The translations under genes were made by a program, and so were the position numbers. A DNA stretch of 5,422 nucleotides from the NCBI GenBank assembly GCA_016288175.1, contig JAEEYN010000201.1, forward strand, positions 1-5,422, read 5' to 3'. This DNA is from Bacillota bacterium (GTDB lineage Bacteria > Bacillota > Clostridia > Christensenellales > CAG-138). The notes below the pieces were generated by a model. That model was not told the origin of the DNA. It ran no database searches and worked only from the letters and a program-made list of their open reading frames with translations. This document shows positions 1 through 5,188 of the stretch, in pieces; the first letter of the stretch is position 1; every line of letters begins with the position of its first letter.

Positions 1-999
1 ACCGACGACTGCGAACATCCACTCAGGAACGTTGCTCTCGTCGTTGCCGGAGAAGTTAAGGGTGGAAGCGAGGATCATCTGATAGAGATCGTCGCCTTCG
101 GTGACCTTAACGAAACCGTCTTCGAAACCGTCTTCTGCATCATGCTCTGCGATGTAGGCAACCATCTCATCATAGATGCTCTGGCCGTCCTTGTCGCCGC
201 CGTGATAGGTCCAGTAATCGCCGTAGCCTGCGCCAACGTACTCGCTGATGGAGCCGTCAGTGAGGAAGAGGGGGATCGCGTCAACGGAGAAGTACATGTC
301 GCCGCCGTCTTCAACGTTAAGATACTGATCGAAAATCGGCATGCCGACCTTATCGTTGTTGTAGTAGTTCTTAGCGTTCTTGATAGCGGTATCGCCGTCG
401 AAGTAGCTGTTCGCACGGTAGTTCTTCATGTTGCAGTCCAACATCTGCTGCATGGAGTAGATGTAAGTATCAGCATTGATGGGAGTACCGTCCGCCCACT
501 TTGCATCGGGGTTGAGCTCGATCTTGTAGATCAGGTGCTCGGTGGGAAGGTTGCCGTCCGCATCGGGAGTCAGCCACTTTTCGCGATCAGCATAGGTAGC
601 GGTGACATCCTCGAGGCTGGTAGCCATTTCGAATACCCACTCGAAGTTGACGCCGTCAGCAGCAATGCTGATGTCGCAGAGAGGAGCCTCGATGTAGCTC
701 ATCATGGTGCTCTCATTGTTCATCTCCCATGCGTGCGGGTTCCAGTTGATCGGGCTGGCGCCCATGGAAAGGTGATAGGTGTAGTTACCCTCGGGCCTAT
801 CCTGCTGGGGCGCGGGAGTAACTTCGGGTTCATCGGTCTTGCCGGGCTCAGGGGTGTTCTCGCCCGGAGCGGGGGTGTTCTGGCTGGGTTCGGCGGTGTT
901 ATCAGCTTGCTGATCATCCTTCTTGCCGCAGGCAACCAGAGCAGGGACGATCATCAGGACTGCCAGAAGCAGAGCCAAGATCTTCGTCATCTTTTTCAT
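1..999 (-). CDS. ABC transporter solute-binding lipoprotein, family 5 (oligopeptide/dipeptide type), 3'-truncated by window edge
   Basis: Probable extracytoplasmic receptor that captures a peptide-like ligand and delivers it to an ABC importer; the ligand cannot be read from sequence. The 333 visible residues start with a lipoprotein signal: MKKMTKI, a hydrophobic core at 8-22, and a lipobox LVAC with the lipidated Cys at 24. Residues 28-70 are a flexible Pro/Thr/Glu-rich linker containing two imperfect copies of a 7-residue unit (NTPAPGE, NTPEPGK, 41-54). The folded domain begins near 73; the stretch at 155-183, with the core WADGTPINADTYIYS (168-182), matches the family 5 signature (strand, then akwsDGtp.tA.D). 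Family members are usually about 500-650 residues, so roughly the C-terminal half lies outside. The start at 999 is chosen because the signal peptide begins there and a strong ribosome site lies 7 bases upstream; an internal ATG three codons on is less well placed. It is a separate transcription unit from the mre operon, with its own promoter. Nickel or sugar-type ligands remain possible. Confidence 0.9.
   Translation of the reverse strand, partial: MKKMTKILALLLAVLMIVPALVACGKKDDQQADNTAEPSQNTPAPGENTPEPGKTDEPEVTPAPQQDRPEGNYTYHLSMGASPINWNPHAWEMNNESTMMSYIEAPLCDISIAADGVNFEWVFEMATSLEDVTATYADREKWLTPDADGNLPTEHLIYKIELNPDAKWADGTPINADTYIYSMQQMLDCNMKNYRANSYFDGDTAIKNAKNYYNNDKVGMPIFDQYLNVEDGGDMYFSVDAIPLFLTDGSISEYVGAGYGDYWTYHGGDKDGQSIYDEMVAYIAEHDAEDGFEDGFVKVTEGDDLYQMILASTLNFSGNDESNVPEWMFAVVG
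112..135 (-). repeat. Perfect 12-bp tandem duplication inside the solute-binding gene
   Basis: Two identical, adjacent copies of GAAGACGGTTTC (minus strand) encode Glu-Asp-Gly-Phe twice at residues 289-296 of the solute-binding protein. The copies match at every base, including wobble positions, and keep the reading frame. This suggests a recent slippage duplication or a variable surface loop; nothing else supports a function. Confidence 0.75.
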
Positions 1000-1006
1000 T
1001 AATGTT

Positions 1007-1014
1007 ACCTCCTT
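1007..1014 (-). promoter_or_regulatory. Strong ribosome binding site of the solute-binding protein gene
   Basis: AAGGAGGT on the minus strand is an essentially full match to the 16S rRNA 3' end. It sits 7 bases upstream of the ATG at 999 and decides this start over the second ATG at 990. Confidence 0.9.
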
Positions 1015-1020
1015 AATTTT

Positions 1021-1041
1021 TACCGGGTCATAGACCCAGTA
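1021..1041 (-). promoter_or_regulatory. Leader-RNA hairpin between promoter and ribosome site
   Basis: On the minus strand TAC-T-GGGTC / GACCC-G-GTA form a 9-bp stem, counting one U-G wobble, with a 3-base loop UAU. With the predicted start of transcription near 1045-1047, the hairpin starts only a few bases from the RNA 5' end and ends 6 bases before the ribosome site. It could protect the mRNA 5' end, as 5' hairpins are known to do. As DNA, the same dyad (GGGTC-ATA-GACCC) could be a repressor operator just downstream of the start site. The structure is seen; the role is inferred. Confidence 0.6.
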
Positions 1042-1052
1042 ATGTGTATTAT

Positions 1053-1081
1053 AGTATACTTGCAAACAGTTTGTTTGTCAA
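1053..1081 (-). promoter_or_regulatory. Sigma-A type promoter of the solute-binding protein gene
   Basis: On the minus strand a perfect -35 TTGACA (1076-1081) is followed by exactly 17 bases and a -10 TATACT (1053-1058, five of six consensus). A start of transcription near 1045-1047 is expected, giving a leader of about 47 bases. The spacer contains the perfect 11-base palindrome CAAACTGTTTG (1063-1073), a plausible operator between the two hexamers. An alternative TATAAT five bases downstream would need a 22-base spacer and is less likely. This is the best promoter in the window and suggests strong or regulated expression. Confidence 0.8.
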
Positions 1082-1113
1082 CAGAAAAAATGATTCCAAG
1101 GCCATGAATTTAC

Positions 1114-1229
1114 AAAAAACTCAATGATTACGGCATTTTCTCCGCCGCAAAGCGGCTTGTCCGAGACATTTTTCCGCCGCGAAGGCGAAAAACTGTCTGA
1201 TATTTTTTCCCGTAATCGCTTGATTTTTT
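1114..1229. repeat. 116-base intergenic palindromic element with two internal hairpins (REP/MITE-like or structured RNA)
   Basis: The ends form an imperfect 20-base inverted repeat: A6-c-TCAA-t-GATTACGG (1114-1133) against CCGTAATC-gc-TTGA-T6 (1210-1229). Inside are two hairpins. The first is GCCGC-AAA-GCGGC (1144-1156). The second is a 14-bp stem with two single-C bulges: AGACA, TTTTT and CGCC from 1164 pair with GGCG, AAAAA and TGTCT ending at 1198, around the loop GCGAA. Both strands end in a T6 run, so it might also stop transcription in either direction. It encodes no protein and lies between the mre operon terminator and the next promoter. The compact form resembles dispersed palindromic repeats (REP, MITE) of bacterial genomes. 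No second copy is in this window and no clear target-site duplication is seen, so mobility is unproven. A non-coding RNA is the main alternative. Confidence 0.5.
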
Positions 1230-1357
1230 GGGGCTTGTATATTTTTCATGAAATTGTTAATAAAATGTAACTTTTTTTACCGTGAGGGCCAAAAATCGTC
1301 TATTTTCCGTCTTCGGCGTCCCGATTTGCGTTTTTCGGCGCTCGAAGGCGCCCGGCG
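1230..1357. other. Non-coding spacer with an inverted repeat
   Basis: No gene is seen here. The left half is AT-rich and includes the 10-base palindrome TTTCATGAAA (1244-1253). The right half holds nested dyads: GGCGC/GCGCC around TCGAAG (about 1337-1352), flanked by GCGTTTTT (1328-1335) and AAAAACGC (1364-1371). The outer right arm overlaps the T-tract and first stem base pairs of the mre operon terminator, so this structure can exist in RNA only when transcription has read through that terminator. Confidence 0.45.
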
Positions 1358-1393
1358 GGAAAGAAAAACGCCCGCGCAGCGTTCTGCGCAGGC
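1358..1393 (-). terminator. Intrinsic terminator of the mreC-mreD-pbp2-HAD operon
   Basis: On the minus strand GCCTGCGCAG (1393-1384) pairs over all ten positions, with one T-G wobble, with CTGCGCGGGC (1379-1370) around a 4-base AACG loop, and is followed at once by GTTTTTCTTTC. It begins 26 bases after the stop codon of the HAD phosphatase gene, so the phosphatase is the last gene of the operon. This is a near-ideal Rho-independent terminator. Confidence 0.92.
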
Positions 1394-1418
1394 ATCGCCT
1401 TCGGACGAGCGGGACCGT

Positions 1419-2078
1419 TCAGTCCCGGATAAGAAGGCCGCGAAGCGTTTCCACAGTGTCCGCTGCCGCGTCCGCTCCGGCATTTCGAAGCTCCTCTTCG
1501 GAACCGAAGCCGTAGAGCACGCCGACGGAGCGCACGCCGAACTCCTTCGCGGCGAGGATGTCGTAGCACCGGTCGCCGACCATCACGGTATTGTCCCCGG
1601 AAATATCCGGATAGCGCGAGAGGATATGGCCGAACACATCGCGCTTTTCGGGGCGCTTCTCGTCGAGGGTGTTCCCGGCGACGAAATCGAAGTATTTCAG
1701 TATCCCGAAATGCTCGAGTATCATCGCGGCGAATTCCTCCGGCTTGCCTGTTGCGAGGATGACCTTCCCCCCGCCTCTTTTCAGCTCTTCGAGCAGCTCA
1801 GCGATGCCCGGATAGATCTCGTTTTCGAAAAGCCCGCCCGCGGAAAACCTTTCCCGATAATAGAGAAGCGCTTTTTCGGCGGCAGCCTCGTCCATCCCGG
1901 CATAGGTTTGGAACGAAAAAACGAGGGGCGGCCCGATGTAGCGGTAAAGCTCCTCACGCGGCGGCACGGGAAGCCCCGTTTTTTCGAGGGCGTGCATCAC
2001 GGAATTCGTGATGCCGAGCGCCGGGTCGGTCAGCGTTCCGTCAAGATCGAAAAGATTATACTTGAATCTTGCTTTCAT
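1419..2078 (-). CDS. HAD-superfamily phosphatase, phosphoglycolate phosphatase / 5'-nucleotidase-like
   Basis: A 219-residue cytoplasmic hydrolase, full length for the family (about 210-225). Haloacid dehalogenase motif I is FDLDGTLTD at 10-18, with nucleophile Asp11 and acid/base Asp13. Motif II is LATGKPEE, with Thr110. The motif III lysine is most likely Lys145 (RPEKRDVF). Motif IV is VGDRCYD, with Mg2+-binding Asp169 and Asp173. The helical cap at about 19-90 marks subclass I. The ending GVLYGFGSEEELRNAGAD (186-203) is typical of the Gph/COG0546 group, many of which cleave phosphoglycolate or nucleoside monophosphates; the substrate cannot be told here. I chose the ATG at 2078, 16 bases after the pbp2 stop, because DLDGT then falls at the usual distance from the N-terminus. 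A TTG 15 codons upstream overlaps pbp2 and adds a non-family extension. No clear ribosome site precedes 2078, so translation probably depends on coupling to pbp2. It is the last gene before the operon terminator. A 6-bp dyad (1410-1427) encloses its stop codon. Confidence 0.9.
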   Translation of the reverse strand: MKARFKYNLFDLDGTLTDPALGITNSVMHALEKTGLPVPPREELYRYIGPPLVFSFQTYAGMDEAAAEKALLYYRERFSAGGLFENEIYPGIAELLEELKRGGGKVILATGKPEEFAAMILEHFGILKYFDFVAGNTLDEKRPEKRDVFGHILSRYPDISGDNTVMVGDRCYDILAAKEFGVRSVGVLYGFGSEEELRNAGADAAADTVETLRGLLIRD

Positions 2079-2094
2079 AATTGAATAAGCAGGT

Positions 2095-4623
2095 TTACGG
2101 CAGTACGTCGTCCGGGTCGGCAAGGGTCTCGGGCGACCTCGCGTCGAGCTTGCTGAAATACGCGGTCAGGATGTCCTCGATCGCGCCGGCGGTGCTGGAG
2201 CCGGAATAGCCGTTCGGGATGCAGACGCAGATCGCGATATCCGGATCGTCGTTCGGCGCGAAGGCGACGAACCAGCCTGTGTTCTGAACGTCGATCGTAA
2301 CGTTGCCGACCTGCGCGGAACCCGTTTTGCCGCTGATCTTCGCAAGATAGCCCTTCTGGGCGAAATCCTTGCTGAAAGCTTCGCCCGCGGTGCCGCCGTC
2401 CTCCGGCGAAACGACCTCCGCCATGCCCTTGCGGATCGCGTCGAGGTATTCCGCGGGAGCGTTGAGTTTGTTGAAGACCGTCGGTTCAAAGGAGAACAGC
2501 GTTTCGCCGGATTCGGAAACGATGCTCTTGATGATATGCGCGTCATAAACCGTGCCGCCGTTCGCGAGCGCGGCGGTGTACCTCGCCGCGGCAATGGGCG
2601 TCACGAGCAGGATGCTCTGGCCGATGCCGGTACGGACGGTCAGCGTCGGTTTCCACTGCAGCTCGTTCAGCAGCGACATGATCTCGCTGACCCAGTTCCT
2701 CGAACGGCTGATGCCGTCCGGGATGCCGAGCTCGCTGCTGAGGATCGCGCGGACGTCGGCGCCTTTGCCGGCGAGGGAGCCGTCCTGCAGCTCCATGAGC
2801 TTTTCGGCACAGCTCTCGATCGCGGTCTCGTCGATCACGACGCCGCGGATATCCTGATAGCGCTTGAGGGTCGTGCAGAGGGTGCGGAAAACGAGCAGCG
2901 GAAGGCTTGTCGCCTGCTGGTTATGGGGTTTCGTGTTGTCGTAAAGGTCCTTCTGGCCGCCGATCGTGCCGATCGCTTCGCCTGTCAGCTCGATCCCCGT
3001 GCTGCTCGCGAGGCCCATTTTGCGCGCCCATTCGGCAAGGTTCTCGATGCCGAGGCGGTTCGCGACCTCGCAGAAATAATAGTTGCAGGAATTTTTGAGC
3101 GCTTCGACGACGGTCTGGCCCGCGTGGCGCTCGGGGTAGTTGGTCCAACATTTGACGGGGTTCTGGTTGATGATCTCGTGGGTCTCGGGGTCCCAGGCAT
3201 AGAACGGGGACTCGTCGTCGATCCCCTCATCGATGCCGACGACGTTCTGCATCAGGCCGGCAAGACCCGTGCACATCTTGAAGATCGAGCCCGGAGCGAG
3301 CTTCATCGAAACGGCCTTGTTGCGGGTCGGAGTCGTCGCCGCGGCTTCATCGCTCGTATAAAGGTATTCGACCTGCTCCGGCGTCAGGCCGGCGATGAAC
3401 CAGTTCGGGTCATAGGAAGGATAGGAAGCGCAGGCGAGGACTTCGCCTGTGCTGACCTTCATAACGACGATCGCGCCTGTTTTTGCAAGCTCGATCTTAT
3501 CGTATTCGGCATACTTGCCGTCGTAAACGCCGTCGCCGTCGGGATCGATCCTGTTGAGCTGCTTTTGATGGATGTTCTCGATAACGTCCTTCAGCGCGGC
3601 TTCGGTCACGATCTGCATCGAAAGATCGATCGTCAGGGTGACGTTGCCGCCGTCCGTCGGAGGCGTGACGGAAAGGGTCTCGATGATGGATTTGTTCGCG
3701 TTGGTCTTGACGACCGTCTTGCCCTGGTGCTCCGTCGTGCAGCCGGTCAGGTATTGCTCCATCGTCGCTTCAACGCCGGAAACGCCGATGTAGTCGGTCG
3801 TGTCATAGCCGAGCTTCGTGTATTCCTCCGCGTTCTCCTCGTTCATGCGCTGGCAGTAGCCGAGGATATGCGCGGCGGTCGTGCCGTAGGGATAAACGCG
3901 GCGGGTGCTCTGCTGCGTTTCGATGCCCGGAAGATGCTCCATTTCGAGCTTCGCAACGGTCTCGTCGCCTACGTCATAGGCGATTGTGACGGGCTCGAAG
4001 CTCCTGTAGTCGTTCAAAAGGACTTCCTGGCGGATCGAGATGATCTTCACCGCTTCCTCGAAGGGCAGCTCCTCGGGGATGAACCAGCTCTTGCGGAGCT
4101 TGAGGTAAGCGTCCTCCGCGGAGATCCAGGTGCTCATATCGTCCTTGTCCTTCATCGCGAAGCCGCAGGCATTGCAGAAATTCTTGTAGCGGGCTTTGAC
4201 GGTGCGCTCGTTCGTGCTGCCGAAATCGTAATAGATCTCGCCGTCGGGCTTCATTTTGATGTATGAAGTGTCGATCGTGGAGCCTCCGCCTGCTTCAATG
4301 ATATCGATCGCGCGGATCAGCGCCTCGGTATAGACTGCGCTGTAATAATCGGTGCGGTTGTCGCCGTCGCGCATGAAGCAGACGTTGAAGCAGACCTCGT
4401 CATAGGCAAGGACAAGGCCGTTGCGGTCGTAGATGGTCCCGCGCCTGCCCTTTGTTATGATCGTGTTCGTCGCCTCCTGGTCCGCGCGGGCAAGGTAGCT
4501 CTCGCCCTTGACGATCGTGAGATCATAGAGCGACCTTATCAGCACCCCCATCAGCAGGAGGAGCACGACCGCGAAGATCGCGATTCTGATATACGGTTTT
4601 TTCGGGGTATTGTCCTTTTTCAA
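2095..4623 (-). CDS. mrdA: Penicillin-binding protein 2 (class B, monofunctional D,D-transpeptidase for cell elongation)
   Basis: Membrane-anchored transpeptidase that cross-links peptidoglycan in the elongation complex with MreC, MreD and RodA. It has 842 residues, against about 630 in E. coli PBP2. The order is: short cytoplasmic tail; one membrane segment (11-30); dimerisation/pedestal domain with GRRGTIYDRNG (59-69), RVYPYGTTAAHILGY (242-256) and GVSGVEATMEQYLTG (280-294); and a transpeptidase domain with catalytic SIFK (Ser446, Lys449), SCN (512-514) and KTGSA (766-770). All catalytic motifs are intact. About 100 residues beyond the E. coli spacing lie between SCN and KTG (roughly 555-660). 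An Asp-rich loop DPDGDGVYD occurs at 360-368, and there are 15 cysteines, all outside the membrane segment. The start is TTG at 4623: GGGAGA lies 7 bases upstream, an in-frame stop lies shortly before it, and the next Met is inside the membrane helix. It follows mreD by 58 bases. The position next to mreCD favours PBP2 over a sporulation SpoVD-type or divisome PBP; no PASTA domain is seen at the C-terminus. Confidence 0.95.
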   Translation of the reverse strand: MKKDNTPKKPYIRIAIFAVVLLLLMGVLIRSLYDLTIVKGESYLARADQEATNTIITKGRRGTIYDRNGLVLAYDEVCFNVCFMRDGDNRTDYYSAVYTEALIRAIDIIEAGGGSTIDTSYIKMKPDGEIYYDFGSTNERTVKARYKNFCNACGFAMKDKDDMSTWISAEDAYLKLRKSWFIPEELPFEEAVKIISIRQEVLLNDYRSFEPVTIAYDVGDETVAKLEMEHLPGIETQQSTRRVYPYGTTAAHILGYCQRMNEENAEEYTKLGYDTTDYIGVSGVEATMEQYLTGCTTEHQGKTVVKTNANKSIIETLSVTPPTDGGNVTLTIDLSMQIVTEAALKDVIENIHQKQLNRIDPDGDGVYDGKYAEYDKIELAKTGAIVVMKVSTGEVLACASYPSYDPNWFIAGLTPEQVEYLYTSDEAAATTPTRNKAVSMKLAPGSIFKMCTGLAGLMQNVVGIDEGIDDESPFYAWDPETHEIINQNPVKCWTNYPERHAGQTVVEALKNSCNYYFCEVANRLGIENLAEWARKMGLASSTGIELTGEAIGTIGGQKDLYDNTKPHNQQATSLPLLVFRTLCTTLKRYQDIRGVVIDETAIESCAEKLMELQDGSLAGKGADVRAILSSELGIPDGISRSRNWVSEIMSLLNELQWKPTLTVRTGIGQSILLVTPIAAARYTAALANGGTVYDAHIIKSIVSESGETLFSFEPTVFNKLNAPAEYLDAIRKGMAEVVSPEDGGTAGEAFSKDFAQKGYLAKISGKTGSAQVGNVTIDVQNTGWFVAFAPNDDPDIAICVCIPNGYSGSSTAGAIEDILTAYFSKLDARSPETLADPDDVLP

Positions 4624-4630
4624 GAGTGTT

Positions 4631-4636
4631 TCTCCC
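4631..4636 (-). promoter_or_regulatory. Ribosome binding site supporting the TTG start of pbp2
   Basis: GGGAGA on the minus strand lies 7 bases before the TTG at 4623. No ATG or GTG in the same frame lies between the upstream in-frame stop and this codon, so the site fixes the start at TTG. Confidence 0.7.
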
Positions 4637-4681
4637 GTAAAGCTACATTATTATAATGGTACTTCCGCGTGCAGCCCCTCT

Positions 4682-5188
4682 TTACCTGTTGACGCTCCTC
4701 CGCCTGCCCTGCGCAAAGGCTGTCCTTCGCAGGATGAGATGGAAGAGCATGCACAGAAGCCCCGTAAGGATCGAGGCGGGGAGCATATGCACGAGAAACA
4801 GCATCGGATAGCTGCTCACCCTTCCGCCGGTCAGGAGCATCACGAAAAGCATCAGGTGCTCCTTGAGGAACATCACCGCCGCAGCGGTAACGGAGGGGAT
4901 GATCAGGTTGTCCGCATAGTATTTTTCGAAGAAGAAGCCGCCTGCCTGCGCCGCGATGATAAAGCCGAGCGAACTCAGGCCGACGTATTTATTGCAGAGG
5001 ATATCGAGAAGCAGACCGAGCCCGACGCCGATCGCCATCGTCGGCGCCCATCCCATCAGCACGCCGAGGGAAACCAGGAGCGCGACGATCGCGTCCGGCC
5101 TGAAATTGCGCAGGCCGACGACGCCGAAGAACACCGCTTCGAGGAAAAACGCGATTATGCAGAATATTGCGATGATAAATTTTCGCAT
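4682..5188 (-). CDS. mreD: Rod shape-determining protein MreD
   Basis: Integral membrane protein of the elongasome that, with MreC, links cytoplasmic MreB filaments to PBP2 and RodA. The 168 residues match the family's usual 160-180. About five to six hydrophobic segments are visible: about 4-24, 33-48, 50-64, 71-87, 95-119 and 128-153. The family pattern is present near the N-terminus: RPDAIVALLVSLGVLMGW (30-47), then a glycine-rich helix ending in GLLLDIL (58-64) and YVGLSSLGF (68-76). The C-terminus is short and basic (RRTAFAQGRRRSVNR), consistent with a cytoplasmic end. The start at 5188 shares one base with the mreC stop (TGATG) and follows an AGGGGA ribosome site, so the two are translationally coupled. 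Sequence conservation in MreD is low in general; the call rests on topology, the PD and G..LLD motifs, and position between mreC and pbp2. Confidence 0.92.
   Translation of the reverse strand: MRKFIIAIFCIIAFFLEAVFFGVVGLRNFRPDAIVALLVSLGVLMGWAPTMAIGVGLGLLLDILCNKYVGLSSLGFIIAAQAGGFFFEKYYADNLIIPSVTAAAVMFLKEHLMLFVMLLTGGRVSSYPMLFLVHMLPASILTGLLCMLFHLILRRTAFAQGRRRSVNR

Noticed and set aside
142..1002. Plus-strand open frame opposite the solute-binding protein gene
   Set aside because: The product is a Val/Ile-rich mirror of the real gene, with no domain. The minus-strand frame has a signal peptide, lipobox, ribosome site and promoter.
1082..1418. tRNA, riboswitch or CRISPR in the intergenic region
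   Set aside because: The hairpins do not form a cloverleaf with a CCA-type acceptor or TTCGA arm, no known riboswitch core was recognised, and there are no regularly spaced repeats.
1248..2084. Plus-strand open frame running from the intergenic region across the HAD phosphatase gene
   Set aside because: It overlaps the terminator and is antisense to a gene with all four HAD motifs; no family resemblance is seen in its product.
1419..2123. Longer form of the HAD phosphatase starting at TTG 2123
   Set aside because: It would add 15 residues of non-family sequence overlapping pbp2 and has no ribosome site; ATG 2078 gives the usual short distance to DLDGT.
2536..4266. Long plus-strand open frame of 576 codons opposite pbp2
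   Set aside because: It lies antisense to a fully recognisable PBP2, its translation is Arg/Asp/Leu-rich without any familiar motif, and no ribosome site is evident. It reflects the GC-rich third positions of pbp2.
4644..4680. Internal promoter before pbp2
   Set aside because: A TATAAT is present, but the hexamer at the -35 distance is G-rich and unlike TTGACA, so it is kept only as an observation and not listed as a feature.
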